From the NCBI RefSeq assembly GCF_030409755.1, contig NZ_JAUFQE010000002.1, forward strand, positions 372,001 through 436,000: DNA of 64,000 bases, written 5' to 3'. The notes below the pieces were generated by a model that was not told the origin of the DNA, did not search any database, and worked only from the letters and a program-made list of their open reading frames with translations. Positions 9,755 to 19,544 of this stretch are shown piece by piece. The DNA comes from Vibrio lentus. Its GTDB lineage: Bacteria > Pseudomonadota > Gammaproteobacteria > Enterobacterales > Vibrionaceae. A program made the position numbers and the translations under genes. Numbering within the stretch: position 1 is the stretch's first letter; each line of letters opens with the position of its first letter.

Positions 9755-11113
9755 TTAAAACTCGGTATGCGCCGAGAACAGTTGCTGATGCATTTTCTGA
9801 GCAAGATCATCGGTCATCGATGAAATGTAATCGGCTATCACGCGCATCTTTCTCGATTCATCTTCATGCAGCAGCCATTGCTTCTTGATTGGCAGTGGCA
9901 ACAAACGTTCAGGATCGGCACTGAATGCTTCAAACATGTCCATGATGATCTGCTGACCCTTATATTCAATCACTTGAACCTGTGGAACTTGGATTACAAA
10001 TTCACTGACAAAGCGTTTAAGCCTATCCAACGTAGCATCCATGCTCGGCTCAAGAAAAGCGTTATAAGCCAGCAGCACGTTCTCAAATTCTGTATCAACG
10101 GGCTTGATAGAAATACTGGTGAGTAGTGCGTTAACTATCCCACCTATCGCATCTTTTCTACGATATTGCTCTCCCGAAAAAAGCATTTCAGTAATCGAAT
10201 CTAAATGCTCACAGATCCAAGGATCAGCCATCTCTTTCAATTGAGGATAAGCCGATTCGATCCATTGTGCTTTGGTTACCGAGCCAAGCACAATCGCATC
10301 TTCCAAATCATGCACGCCATAAGCGATATCATCGGCCAATTCCATGATCGAACAGTCGAGAGATTTGTATTTGGTTCTGTTGTGCTCAAGTGGTTCGGTG
10401 TGTGATTTCCTTTTCTGTTTGAGCAACTGTTGGTCATTGTTTGAAAGCGGCTCCAGTACCCAGTTAAACAGTTCTTCATCATGATCGTAGATGCCTTTTG
10501 CTGGCATCCAATCTTTAGCTCGAAGTTGTCGTTGATGCTTAACGGGCTCAGACTGCAATTTAGCTTGAACTTCACTAAGCAGAGAAGGGTACTTAATCAG
10601 ACCTAACAGAGTTCGTCGAGACAGGTTCATCCCATGATGTTCAGTGTAGGGTTCTAATTGAGTCACGATTCGGAACGTTTGGGCATTGCCCTCAAAGCCG
10701 CCATGGTCGCGCATCATATAGTTCAACGCGACTTCACCACCGTGCCCATAAGGTGGGTGGCCAATGTCGTGAGCTAGGCATAGCGAGTCGATTAAACTGT
10801 CTGAAGGCAACAAATCTCGAAACTCGGGTTGTTTTTTCTTTAGCTGAGCGACAATCCCCGTACCAAGCTGAGCAGCTTCTAGTGAGTGGGTTAAGCGGGT
10901 ACGGTGAAAATCATTCACCGTGGTGCCATGTACTTGTGTCTTGGCTTGTAAACGACGGAATGCAGCTGAGTGAAGTACGCGAGCACGATCGCGTTGATAT
11001 GGGCTACGGTGATCGTCTCTTCTGATCTTATGCTCATCGTTGTTTCGATCTTGCCATTCTTGCTCGAGTACAAATGGTGGTTCGATTGGAGAAGTCAAAA
11101 TAGCACCTATCAA
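9755..11113 (-). CDS. dgt: dGTP triphosphohydrolase, HD domain
   Basis: Cytoplasmic enzyme cleaving dGTP to deoxyguanosine and tripolyphosphate, so it tunes dNTP pools. The metal-binding HD motif is seen as His76 (RTRLTHSLEA), His115-Asp116 (LCLAHDIGHPPYGHGGE) and a later Asp in ELADDIAYGVHDLEDA. The family signature RDRARVLHSAAFRRLQ is near the N-terminus. At 452 aa it is in the range of the shorter Dgt class. It lies 40 bp downstream of yfbR on the same strand, so the two nucleotide phosphohydrolases are probably co-transcribed. Confidence 0.9.
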   Translation of the reverse strand: MIGAILTSPIEPPFVLEQEWQDRNNDEHKIRRDDHRSPYQRDRARVLHSAAFRRLQAKTQVHGTTVNDFHRTRLTHSLEAAQLGTGIVAQLKKKQPEFRDLLPSDSLIDSLCLAHDIGHPPYGHGGEVALNYMMRDHGGFEGNAQTFRIVTQLEPYTEHHGMNLSRRTLLGLIKYPSLLSEVQAKLQSEPVKHQRQLRAKDWMPAKGIYDHDEELFNWVLEPLSNNDQQLLKQKRKSHTEPLEHNRTKYKSLDCSIMELADDIAYGVHDLEDAIVLGSVTKAQWIESAYPQLKEMADPWICEHLDSITEMLFSGEQYRRKDAIGGIVNALLTSISIKPVDTEFENVLLAYNAFLEPSMDATLDRLKRFVSEFVIQVPQVQVIEYKGQQIIMDMFEAFSADPERLLPLPIKKQWLLHEDESRKMRVIADYISSMTDDLAQKMHQQLFSAHTEF

Positions 11114-11153
11114 ATTGATTTTATTTAGATAATTACACTCAACTTATACCTAG

Positions 11154-11738
11154 CTAGCTGATTTCGTCTAGTGATAATTCGAAACTGGGTGCAAATGTCG
11201 TCAGAAAGTAATCCATCTCCGGGCTTTTGCGTTGTGATAGCGTCTCTTCAAGCCTGCGTTTGGCCTGTTCGTATTCGTGGTTTCCCGCGCTGAGTTCTTC
11301 CAAGCATTTGAGGTAAGCACAGATAGTGTCGGCTTGCTTGACGATGTTTTGTTCTTCTTTGTTTGCTGTTCCGGATATTAAGAAGGGCGCGAAATCGTCT
11401 TGGAACTCTTCCGGTAGCATTGAAAGCAGTCTTTGCTCTGCTGCCGCTTCTATCTTCTTGTACTCTTGGGCGATGTCTGGGTTGTAGTATTTAACCGGAG
11501 TTGGTAAATCGCCAGTCAGTACCTCGCTCGTATCGTGGTACATGCCAAGCAGAGCAATGTGCTCGGGGTTGAGCTGACCATCAAACTTCTTATTTTTAAT
11601 TAATGCCAAGGCATGTGCGACGAAAGCCACCTGCAGGCTATGTTCTGAAATATTCTCGCTTGAGATTGAACGCATCAGGGGCCAGCGTTGAATCAGCTTC
11701 ATACGGGCAAGATGGGCAAAGAAATGGCTTTGTTTCAT
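11154..11738 (-). CDS. yfbR: 5'-deoxynucleotidase YfbR
   Basis: HD-domain phosphohydrolase that removes the phosphate from 5'-deoxyribonucleoside monophosphates. His33, His68, Asp69 and Asp137 match the E. coli catalytic and metal residues exactly in number. Trp19 and the [11 protein letters not shown] loop that select deoxy substrates are present. At 194 aa it is close to the E. coli size. The neighbour alaA, upstream on the same strand, is also next to yfbR in E. coli, but a terminator separates them here. dgt follows 40 bp downstream. Confidence 0.93.
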   Translation of the reverse strand: MKQSHFFAHLARMKLIQRWPLMRSISSENISEHSLQVAFVAHALALIKNKKFDGQLNPEHIALLGMYHDTSEVLTGDLPTPVKYYNPDIAQEYKKIEAAAEQRLLSMLPEEFQDDFAPFLISGTANKEEQNIVKQADTICAYLKCLEELSAGNHEYEQAKRRLEETLSQRKSPEMDYFLTTFAPSFELSLDEIS

Positions 11739-11751
11739 AAGAGTCCTTATA

Positions 11752-11890
11752 GTACCAATCGTAGTAAATAACTGGTCATCCTAGCTTGTTAAAAAACTCG
11801 ATAACTTTGTTAGAATTTTTGATTGTAGAATAACTACTTACCAAAAAATTCTGCCTTGTTCTCAAGTTTTTTTCCTACGCTATTTCTGGA
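11752..11890. repeat. Putative dispersed Vibrio intergenic element in the yfbR-alaA gap
   Basis: The 332-bp gap 11739-12070 has no gene. Its yfbR-proximal part is AT-rich and contains an inverted repeat AGAATTTTT (11812-11820) / AAAAATTCT (11844-11852). The segment resembles, from memory, an intergenic sequence seen repeatedly in Vibrio genomes, but no second copy was noticed in this window. The rest of the gap holds the alaA terminator. Confidence 0.4.
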
Positions 11891-11971
11891 CACTTACTTA
11901 CTGTGATTGGCAGCAACAATGCTCCACTCGTATCTTATGTAAACTCAAACAGTACGAGACAGCGGATACAA

Positions 11972-11997
11972 AAAAGGCTCCCAAACAGGAGCCTTTT
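11972..11997 (-). terminator. Terminator after alaA
   Basis: Stem AAAAGGCTCC / GGAGCCTTTT with a 6-nt loop. Read on the minus strand it ends in a T run, which fits alaA transcription. Confidence 0.85.
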
Positions 11998-12070
11998 AAG
12001 CATAGAAGTGATTGATTACAAGTTAAAGTCTTTTAAAACAGCAAATTGTAGTCATAACTTTTTGTGTTAA

Positions 12071-13303
12071 TTAATCGACTGTGAGCTCATCTTGGCTGTA
12101 AGTCTGTAAGAAGCGCTCTAGGCGACCAATCGCGATTTCTAGATCTTCGATGTGCGGCAGAGTCACGATGCGGAAGTGATCCGGTTTCGGCCAGTTGAAG
12201 CCAGTACCTTGAACCAATAACACTTTCTCTTGCTTAAGGAAGTCGAGTACGAATTTCTGATCGTCTTTGATGTTGTACATGTTGGTGTCGATCTTAGGGA
12301 ACAGGTACATCGCACCTTTTGGTTTCACACAAGAAACGCCAGGGATCTTGTTGATCAGTTCCCATGCACGGTCACGTTGCTCAAGCAGTCGACCACCAGG
12401 AAGAATCAGTTCGTTTATACTCTGATAGCCACCCAGTGCCGTTTGGATGGCGTGCTGCATTGGTACGTTGGCACACAAACGCATCGAGGCGAGCATTTCT
12501 AGTCCTTCGACATAGCCTTTCGCGATGTGTTTCGGACCCGTTAAGAACATCCAGCCACCACGGAAACCACATACACGGTAAGCCTTAGACAGACCATTGA
12601 ATGTCACCATGAGTACATCTTCAGCCAGCGTTGCGACTGACGTGTGGACTGCACCGTCGTAAAGTACTTTGTCGTAGATTTCATCAGCGAAGATGATCAA
12701 ACCGTGCTCACGCGCAATCTCAACAACTTGTAATAGGAAATCACGGCTGTATACCGCGCCCGTTGGGTTGTTCGGATTGATAAGAACGATGCCGCGCGTT
12801 TTTGGTGAGATCTTCGCGCGCATGTCATCTAAATCTGGATACCAATCAGCATCTTCATCACACATGTAGTGAACCGGCGTGCCACCAGAAAGCGCAACAG
12901 ACGCTGTCCATAGTGGGTAGTCCGGAGCGGGAACTAAGATTTCATCACCATTATCCAGTAGCGCCTGCATAGACATAACGATAAGCTCTGATGCGCCGTT
13001 ACCAATGTAAACGTCTTCTACATCAAGGTTACGTAGGCCTTTTTTCTGGTAGTGCTGAACAACCGCTTTGCGGGCTGAATAGATGCCTTTTGAGTCACAG
13101 TAACCTTGAGATGTCGGTAGGTTACGGATTACATCAACAAGGATTTCATCAGGGGCGTCAAAACCAAATGGGGCGGGGTTACCGATATTAAGCTTCAGTA
13201 TTTTATGCCCTTCTTCTTCCATGCGTTTAGCATGTTTGAGTACAGGCCCCCTGATTTCGTAGCATACGCTGTTGAGTTTTGACGACATCCCGATATTTTG
13301 CAT
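12071..13303 (-). CDS. alaA: Alanine aminotransferase AlaA
   Basis: Fold-type I PLP enzyme that makes alanine from pyruvate and glutamate. The N-terminal block around SSKLNSVCYEIRGPVLKHAK closely matches E. coli AlaA (YfbQ). The PLP-binding lysine is Lys240 in NGLSKAYRVCGFRGGW; NPNNPTGAVY and ADEIYDKVLYDG are the other class signatures. It is full length at 410 aa. Its promoter must lie in the 300-bp region shared with the divergent menF. Confidence 0.94.
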   Translation of the reverse strand: MQNIGMSSKLNSVCYEIRGPVLKHAKRMEEEGHKILKLNIGNPAPFGFDAPDEILVDVIRNLPTSQGYCDSKGIYSARKAVVQHYQKKGLRNLDVEDVYIGNGASELIVMSMQALLDNGDEILVPAPDYPLWTASVALSGGTPVHYMCDEDADWYPDLDDMRAKISPKTRGIVLINPNNPTGAVYSRDFLLQVVEIAREHGLIIFADEIYDKVLYDGAVHTSVATLAEDVLMVTFNGLSKAYRVCGFRGGWMFLTGPKHIAKGYVEGLEMLASMRLCANVPMQHAIQTALGGYQSINELILPGGRLLEQRDRAWELINKIPGVSCVKPKGAMYLFPKIDTNMYNIKDDQKFVLDFLKQEKVLLVQGTGFNWPKPDHFRIVTLPHIEDLEIAIGRLERFLQTYSQDELTVD

Positions 13304-13602
13304 TGCCGATTTCCTGAAATTAATTTAAATACTTTATTAAAGTACCGCAAAACGGGGTTTGATAGAATAAAAATCTGATGAATGTCGCATTTCAGTGTCA
13401 CGTTTGGTCTTTTTGTTGTCACTCTTTTCTAAATTTTAATTAATCGCTTTCTTTGTTATTGGCTAAGATGAATAAAGAGGTTGGATCGCTTAGAATCACA
13501 GGAATGTTCAAAAGATATAGTACATTCTTGATCTAAGTGGGTACTGCCCATAAAGTATCAAACTAATATAATAATAATAATTTAGATGTGAACGAGGTCG
13601 AT
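13304..13602. promoter_or_regulatory. Divergent alaA / menF regulatory region
   Basis: About 300 bp, AT-rich and without a convincing open frame. It must hold both promoters because the two genes diverge. A TAATAATAATAA tract sits just before menF. I see no clear operator. Confidence 0.4.
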
Positions 13603-14910
13603 TTGTCACATTTCCAGCAAACTATCTCCGCTTTGATTGAGCGAGTACAAAATGCCCAAGCAAGTGAAGTTCGTTGTGTTGAAGTTCTAACGCAAAAACC
13701 ATCGTTTGCATTTATAGAATGGCTTCATGCTCAACCGCTCTTTCCAAAGTTCTACTGGCAGTCACGCGACACTCGTGAAGAAGTGGTCGCGCTCGGTCAA
13801 CTGCATACTTTCTCCGATCCTGCTCCCGCGTATGCCATTCTTGGTGAAGACCAACGAATTTGGGGTGGACGTTCATTTGACGGACATACCGCAAAGAACC
13901 GCCGTTGCATGGAATCATTTTTCTTTCTTCCTCAGGTTGAATTAATTCGCTTTGACGACACTTGGTCGCTGGCGGTTAATTTGTCTCCTGATCGCGTTGC
14001 TACCATTAATGCCTTGAATAAGCTTTCTGTCGAAGCGGCGATATTGGCACCCTTGTCGGCGCACATTGAACAGATTAACCACGTTCCAGAACGAGAACAG
14101 TGGGGCAATCTGGTTGATAAAGTGCTTCAGGGCATCAGCGATGAAGAATATAAGAAAGTCGTATTAGCTCGTAGAACCACATTGCAATTGGATGCGCCAA
14201 TCTGCGCGGCTCAGTTGCTCAAGGCCAGCTACCTGCAAAACCATCACAGCTTTCACTTTATGTTGGTATTGGATTCCAAACACAGCTTTATTGGCTCAAC
14301 GCCAGAACGTTTGTACAGTCGATATGGCACTGAGCTTAATACTGAAGCGCTAGCGGGAACCATTGGTCGCGGAGAAAACGCGACAGAAGATATGGAGTTA
14401 GCCAACTGGCTTTCTCAAGACAGTAAAAACCTCAATGAAAACCAATATGTGGTTGACGATATCATTGAGCGTCTCGCTCCTCATTCTCAAACGGTACACG
14501 TTGAAAAAGAGGCGCGACTTGTGCGTTTGCGTAAGGTGCAGCATCTTAAGCGTAATATTCATGCTCAACTCAATACTGGTGTTAATGGTGTCCAGCTACT
14601 GGCTTCATTGCAACCAACAGCTGCCGTTGCGGGGTTACCTCGTAAAGAAGCGATGGATTTCATACTTGAACATGAACCGTTTGCGAGAGGCTGGTATGCA
14701 GGCTCTGTTGGTTATATTAGCCATCAACGCGCTGAATTCTGTGTCGCGATTCGAAGTGCCTTGATTGTAAATGATCAAGTACAACTGTTTGCGGGTGCCG
14801 GGATCGTGCCGGGATCGGTTGCTGAACATGAGTGGCAAGAGTTGAATAAGAAAATGTCGACTCTGCTCAGTTTAATTTCAGATCACCCACCTCTGGGTGT
14901 GGCGTCATGA
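13603..14910 (+). CDS. menF: Isochorismate synthase MenF
   Basis: First committed step of menaquinone synthesis, chorismate to isochorismate. The C-terminal half is the chorismate-binding fold, with VVLARRTTL, FIGSTPERLYSR, ALAGTIGRG and AGAGIVPGS. I prefer the TTG start at 13603, which has GAGG five bases upstream and gives a product starting MSHFQQ. An in-frame GTG at 13588 gives 440 aa but has no ribosome binding site. The stop overlaps the menD start by four bases (ATGA), so translation is coupled. It heads the operon menF-menD-menH-menB-menC-menE. Confidence 0.92.
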   Translation: MSHFQQTISALIERVQNAQASEVRCVEVLTQKPSFAFIEWLHAQPLFPKFYWQSRDTREEVVALGQLHTFSDPAPAYAILGEDQRIWGGRSFDGHTAKNRRCMESFFFLPQVELIRFDDTWSLAVNLSPDRVATINALNKLSVEAAILAPLSAHIEQINHVPEREQWGNLVDKVLQGISDEEYKKVVLARRTTLQLDAPICAAQLLKASYLQNHHSFHFMLVLDSKHSFIGSTPERLYSRYGTELNTEALAGTIGRGENATEDMELANWLSQDSKNLNENQYVVDDIIERLAPHSQTVHVEKEARLVRLRKVQHLKRNIHAQLNTGVNGVQLLASLQPTAAVAGLPRKEAMDFILEHEPFARGWYAGSVGYISHQRAEFCVAIRSALIVNDQVQLFAGAGIVPGSVAEHEWQELNKKMSTLLSLISDHPPLGVAS

Positions 14911-16631
14911 ATCACGACCAAGCCGTATTAAATAGAGTTTGGTGTCACACGTTACTTGAAGAGCTAGCCCGGAGTGGTGTTGAACATGTATGTGTCGCGC
15001 CAGGCTCGCGCTCAACGCCGTTAACACTCGAAGCTGAAGCCAATCCAAAACTGACGCTGCACACGCACTTTGATGAGCGTGGGCTTGGTTTTCTAGCGTT
15101 AGGTTTAGCGAAAGCCAGCGGTAAGCCAGTTGCTGTGATTGTCACCTCTGGCACTGCTGTTGCAAACCTTCTTCCTGCGACGGCTGAATCTGGGCTGACA
15201 CGAGAAAAGCTGATTTTGCTGACCTCTGATCGACCTATCGATTTAGTCGACTGTGGCGCCAATCAAGCCATTCAACAACAGGGTATCTTTTCTTCCCATG
15301 TTGAAAGTGCTTTAAATCTACCAAGTCCAACCACACAGATTTCATTGAATTGGCTTCTAACATCGGTTGATAACGCGCTAGCGAAACAACGCAATGTTGG
15401 CGGTGCGATTCATATCAACTGTCCGTTCCCAGAGCCTCTATATTCTGCGAATAGCGCGGAAATGTATGCGGAATACACATCCAGTATCTCTGTGTGGAAG
15501 TCGGGAACAGGTTGTTACAGCCAAACGTTTTTACCTAATCAAGTGAATACACAACCGATTGCTCCAGGTGAGTATCTTGGACGTAAGGGTGTGGTTATTC
15601 TCGGTTCGCTCGATATTGAACAAGCGACAAAAGCTCAGCAGTTTGCTACTGCATTAGGCTGGCCAGTTTTTTGTGACCCTCAATCAGGTGTCAGCAGTGA
15701 TTGGAAACATTATGATTTGTGGATGCAGAGTGACGTAGCCAAAGCGCAACTCAACCAATGTGATTTCATCCTTCAGTTCGGTGAGCGCATTGTTTCTAAG
15801 CGCCTTAATCATTGGATAAAGTCACAAGCAGCATCGTTTGATTGCACGCAATATGTAGTGGTTTCACCGGATGCGCATCGTATAAACCAAGATCATCTGT
15901 CTCAAACTCATATCGTCGCAAACATCGAACAATGGTTATCTGAGCAACATTTACCAAGCTTATTGGGTCAACATGCTGGCTGGGCCGTACCTTTGGTCGA
16001 AATTGCGAATACGGTTCAACAATTGGCATTGGCGCAAATATCCAATAATGACCAACTGACCGAGTTGAGCGTTGCAGTTGACTTGTCGACTAGACTTAAA
16101 GACAGAGAGTTGTTTGTGGGAAACAGCTTGATGGTAAGGCTGGTGGATATGCTGTCATCAATATCTGCGAATCAAGTTTACAGTAATCGTGGCGCATCGG
16201 GCATTGATGGCTTGGTGGCGACGGCTGCGGGTGTGGTGAAAGCCAACCAAAACCCCTTGATAATGTTGATTGGCGATACCTCTTTGCTTTACGACCTCAA
16301 TTCACTGGCTCTGCTTACTCACAATGTAACGCCGATGGTGATTGTTGTGACCAACAATGATGGCGGTGCGATCTTTGACTTGTTGCCCGTTCCTGAGCAA
16401 CAAAAACAATCTCTATATCAAATGCCCCATGGTTTCGGTTTTGAACATGCCGCTGCGCAATTCCAGCTTGGTTATGCGGCGCCAGAAACTTTGAACTGCT
16501 ATCAAACGGTTGTCGAACAACATTTCGAACAAGGTCAGGGTACCTTGCTCGTTGAAGTTAAGACGCCTCCCGAACAAGCGTCTACTTTGCTGAAACAATT
16601 CAGTTCAATGCTCACCGAGGCATTAGCCTAA
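14907..16631 (+). CDS. menD: SEPHCHC synthase MenD
   Basis: Thiamine diphosphate enzyme that adds the succinic semialdehyde unit from 2-oxoglutarate to isochorismate. The 574 aa show the N-terminal VAPGSRSTPL and HFDERGLGFLALGLAKASG blocks. The C-terminal cofactor site is GDTSLLYDLNSLAL with TNNDGGAIFDLLP, the GDx(n)N ThDP/Mg motif. Overlap with menF and a gap of only 9 bases to menH show a tight operon. Confidence 0.96.
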   Translation: MNHDQAVLNRVWCHTLLEELARSGVEHVCVAPGSRSTPLTLEAEANPKLTLHTHFDERGLGFLALGLAKASGKPVAVIVTSGTAVANLLPATAESGLTREKLILLTSDRPIDLVDCGANQAIQQQGIFSSHVESALNLPSPTTQISLNWLLTSVDNALAKQRNVGGAIHINCPFPEPLYSANSAEMYAEYTSSISVWKSGTGCYSQTFLPNQVNTQPIAPGEYLGRKGVVILGSLDIEQATKAQQFATALGWPVFCDPQSGVSSDWKHYDLWMQSDVAKAQLNQCDFILQFGERIVSKRLNHWIKSQAASFDCTQYVVVSPDAHRINQDHLSQTHIVANIEQWLSEQHLPSLLGQHAGWAVPLVEIANTVQQLALAQISNNDQLTELSVAVDLSTRLKDRELFVGNSLMVRLVDMLSSISANQVYSNRGASGIDGLVATAAGVVKANQNPLIMLIGDTSLLYDLNSLALLTHNVTPMVIVVTNNDGGAIFDLLPVPEQQKQSLYQMPHGFGFEHAAAQFQLGYAAPETLNCYQTVVEQHFEQGQGTLLVEVKTPPEQASTLLKQFSSMLTEALA

Positions 16632-16640
16632 GGACTTTAC

Positions 16641-17441
16641 ATGCTTTACTCCAATTATTACCCAGCTGTACAAGAATCTTCTGACAAACCTTTGCTTGTT
16701 TTTCTACATGGTTTACTCGGAAGCGGGGATGATTGGAGCGCATGTCATCCATATCTAGAGGATTTTCCTCGTCTTTGCATAGATTTACCCGGGCACGGAC
16801 AAAGTCGCTTTATCGATCCGGTAGGCTTTGATCATTGCTGCAAGAAAATCGTTCAGTGCATCACTTCTCAACTTGCTCTCAACGATCTTCCTGCGGATTA
16901 CCCTATCGTGGTGATTGGCTACTCTATGGGTGGCAGGCTTGCCATGTATGGGGTGACAAGCCCTTGCTTCGAAACGCTCAATCTTGAGAAAGTCATTATT
17001 GAAGGTGGCAACTTTGGTCTGGAGCGTGATGAAGAACGAGCACAAAGGTTAGTACATGATACGCAATGGGCTGTCCGCTTTGCGCAGCAGTCGATTGAAG
17101 ATGTTTTAGACGATTGGTATCAACAAAGCGTCTTTTCTTCACTAAATCATGAGCAAAGACAAACTTTGGTCATAAAGCGTAGTGGTAACCTTGGAGTATC
17201 CGTAGCAAATATGTTGTTATCTACTTCGTTAGCAAAGCAACCGGATTTACGTGCCACATTGAAATCTCATGAGCATCAATTGCATTATGTGTGTGGTGAA
17301 AAAGATCGTAAATTCATGGAGCTAGCTGAGAATAGTGGCTTTGAATATAGTCAGGTTGATTACGCTGGTCATAATGTTCATTTTGAGCAACCAGAGTTGT
17401 TTTCCAACCTGATCATCCAATGTATCGCCAGTCGTCGTTAA
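16641..17441 (+). CDS. menH: SHCHC synthase MenH, alpha/beta hydrolase
   Basis: Removes pyruvate from SEPHCHC to give SHCHC. It is a 266-aa alpha/beta-hydrolase with oxyanion region FLHGLLGSGDDW, nucleophile elbow VIGYSMGGRLAMYG and catalytic His in YAGHNVHFEQPE. Its place directly after menD matches enterobacterial operons. A small hairpin and about 100 bases separate it from menB. Confidence 0.92.
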   Translation: MLYSNYYPAVQESSDKPLLVFLHGLLGSGDDWSACHPYLEDFPRLCIDLPGHGQSRFIDPVGFDHCCKKIVQCITSQLALNDLPADYPIVVIGYSMGGRLAMYGVTSPCFETLNLEKVIIEGGNFGLERDEERAQRLVHDTQWAVRFAQQSIEDVLDDWYQQSVFSSLNHEQRQTLVIKRSGNLGVSVANMLLSTSLAKQPDLRATLKSHEHQLHYVCGEKDRKFMELAENSGFEYSQVDYAGHNVHFEQPELFSNLIIQCIASRR

Positions 17442-17495
17442 ACTGACTGAGCGGTTCTCTCGTATCAAGCACTATCAAAAGCAGAGCAACACCGT

Positions 17496-17516
17496 CACGA
17501 CTATTCGTTAGTCGTG
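17496..17516 (+). promoter_or_regulatory. Intercistronic hairpin between menH and menB
   Basis: Perfect 8-bp inverted repeat CACGACTA / TAGTCGTG around TTCGT, with no T run after it. It is more likely an RNA-processing or stability element inside the operon than a terminator. Confidence 0.45.
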
Positions 17517-17543
17517 GTCTCTAATAGAACAATGGGAATCACC

Positions 17544-18410
17544 ATGGCTAAAACAGTAGGCATCACAGAAGAAGAACTTTACGCAGCAGTTAACTGGCGC
17601 GATGAAAGCAGTCAATTTGAAGATATTCAGTACCACAAGTCTGACGACGGTATTGCGAAAATCACGATTGCTCGTCCTCAAGTCCACAATGCGTTCCGTC
17701 CACAAACCGTAAAAGAGATGATCAATGCATTGGCTGATGCTCGTTATGACGAGAAGGTTGGCGTAATCATTTTGACGGGGCTTGGTGAGAAGGCGTTCTG
17801 TTCTGGTGGTGACCAAAGTATCCGTGGTGACTACGGCGGTTATCAAGATGATTCAGGTACACATCACCTGAACGTGCTTGATTTCCAACGTCAAATTCGT
17901 ACTTGTCCAAAACCAGTAATCGCAGCGGTATCGGGTTGGGCCGTCGGTGGTGGTCATGTTCTTCACATGATGGCAGACCTTACCATTGCAGCTGAAAACG
18001 CTCAGTTCGGTCAGACAGGTCCTAAAGTAGGTTCATTCGATGGCGGTTGGGGTGCTTCTTACATGGCTCGTATCGTTGGCCAAAAGAAAGCGCGTGAAAT
18101 CTGGTTCTTGTGTCGTTTCTACGATGCTCAAGAAGCATTGGACATGGGTCTAGTAAACACGGTCGTGCCCGTTGCCGACCTAGAAAAAGAAACGGTTCGT
18201 TGGTGTCGTGAGGTTCTTCAACACAGCCCAATGGCGCTGCGTTGCTTGAAAGCCGCACTAAACGCTGACTGTGACGGCCAAGCTGGTCTTCAAGAGTTGG
18301 CGGGTAACGCAACTATGATGTTCTACATGACAGAAGAAGGCCAAGAAGGCCGAAACGCATTTAACGAGAAGCGTCGACCTGATTTCGACAAATTCCCGCG
18401 TAACCCATAG
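17544..18410 (+). CDS. menB: 1,4-dihydroxy-2-naphthoyl-CoA synthase MenB
   Basis: Crotonase-fold ring-closing enzyme of menaquinone synthesis. I start at the ATG at 17544 (288 aa, E. coli 285), which has GGGA six bases upstream; a GTG at 17514 would add ten unrelated residues inside the hairpin region. Family blocks are [27 protein letters not shown] (oxyanion loop), [20 protein letters not shown] and [14 protein letters not shown]. The start [18 protein letters not shown] is typical of Vibrio MenB. Confidence 0.96.
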   Translation: MAKTVGITEEELYAAVNWRDESSQFEDIQYHKSDDGIAKITIARPQVHNAFRPQTVKEMINALADARYDEKVGVIILTGLGEKAFCSGGDQSIRGDYGGYQDDSGTHHLNVLDFQRQIRTCPKPVIAAVSGWAVGGGHVLHMMADLTIAAENAQFGQTGPKVGSFDGGWGASYMARIVGQKKAREIWFLCRFYDAQEALDMGLVNTVVPVADLEKETVRWCREVLQHSPMALRCLKAALNADCDGQAGLQELAGNATMMFYMTEEGQEGRNAFNEKRRPDFDKFPRNP

Positions 18411-18429
18411 TCTTTCTCTTCTTTAAAAT

Positions 18430-18456
18430 GAGTCGCTAATAGCGGCTCGTTTTGTT
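18430..18456 (+). terminator. Terminator-like hairpin between menB and menC
   Basis: GAGTCGCT / AGCGGCTC (one GU pair) with a very short loop and a TTTTGTTTTG tail. Because menC begins 30 bases later, it probably attenuates the distal men genes rather than ending the operon. Confidence 0.55.
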
Positions 18457-18485
18457 TTGATGTTCCCCGTTTTTTAGGAAACTTT

Positions 18486-19493
18486 ATGAACTCAGTGAAT
18501 TCTCAGCGTCACGCTAAACTCTACCGTTATCAATTACCTATGGATAGTGGTGTGATTCTTCGTGACAATAAGTTGAACGAACGCGTTGGTTATATCATCC
18601 AACTTGAGTGTGATGGTAAAACTGGTTTTGGCGAAGTTGCACCTTTGCCAGGTTTTAGCCAAGAAGATGCTGAACAAGCTGGCATTCAGCTGCAACACGA
18701 ATTAGAGCTTTGGAGCCACAATAACCCTCAAACGCCTTTTGATGAGTTATATCCTTCTGTTGCCTTCGGTTTTTCGATGGCGATGATGGAATTACGAGGC
18801 GAACTCAACGCTGAAGGTAACTACCAAGCGGCACCGTTGTGTACAGGCGATCCAGATGAATTGATCCCTGTGCTGAATGAGATGAAAGGCGAGAAGGTCG
18901 CCAAAGTAAAAGTCGGTCTCTACGAAGCGATTCGTGATGGCATGCTTGTCAGCTTATTCCTTGAGTCGATCCCTGATTTGACCCTAAGGCTTGATGCCAA
19001 CCGCGCGTGGAAACCAGAAAAAGCCAAGCAGTTCATCAAGTACATTTCGCCTTCACTGCGTCAACGTATTAGTTTTATTGAAGAGCCTTGCCAGAAACCT
19101 GAAGATAGCTTAGCTTTTGCTATTGACCACGGTGTTGCTATTGCATGGGACGAAACACTACAAGAAGCGGTAAGAAGTCCAGAGTTTAATCTTAGTGACT
19201 TAACGGGTGTTAAAGCGGTAGTGATTAAACCAACCTTGATTGGCTCAGTAGAGCGTTGTGTTGCTATCATTGAACGCGCGCAACAACTTGGTATTAAACC
19301 TGTACTAAGCTCAAGTATAGAGTCTAGCCTTGGCTTAACTCAGATTGCTCGATTGGCACAACAGTACTTGCCTAATGAAGTTCCAGGGCTTGATACGATT
19401 GGCTTGTATCAGCAACAGCTAGAAGTCTCTTGGCCGGGTTGTCAGCTTCCTGTTTCAACGCTTGAACAGCAGCAATTGATTTGGTCTTCTTAG
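18486..19493 (+). CDS. menC: o-Succinylbenzoate synthase MenC
   Basis: Enolase-superfamily dehydratase turning SHCHC into o-succinylbenzoate. The 335 aa show the KVKVGLYEA block (KxK catalytic lysines), RLDANRAW and FIEEPC metal ligands, and VIKPTLIG with the second catalytic Lys. It matches the gamma-proteobacterial MenC length and follows menB as in E. coli. Confidence 0.93.
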   Translation: MNSVNSQRHAKLYRYQLPMDSGVILRDNKLNERVGYIIQLECDGKTGFGEVAPLPGFSQEDAEQAGIQLQHELELWSHNNPQTPFDELYPSVAFGFSMAMMELRGELNAEGNYQAAPLCTGDPDELIPVLNEMKGEKVAKVKVGLYEAIRDGMLVSLFLESIPDLTLRLDANRAWKPEKAKQFIKYISPSLRQRISFIEEPCQKPEDSLAFAIDHGVAIAWDETLQEAVRSPEFNLSDLTGVKAVVIKPTLIGSVERCVAIIERAQQLGIKPVLSSSIESSLGLTQIARLAQQYLPNEVPGLDTIGLYQQQLEVSWPGCQLPVSTLEQQQLIWSS

Positions 19494-19544
19494 GCTGGCG
19501 TTCGATTGGCTTAGACCGTTCTCAATCTATAACTTGGTTATCTT

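Noticed and set aside
9755..11738. Dedicated anti-phage dGTPase island
   Set aside because: Both genes are common housekeeping genes in Vibrio and no mobile or defence partners surround them; kept only as a mild speculation.
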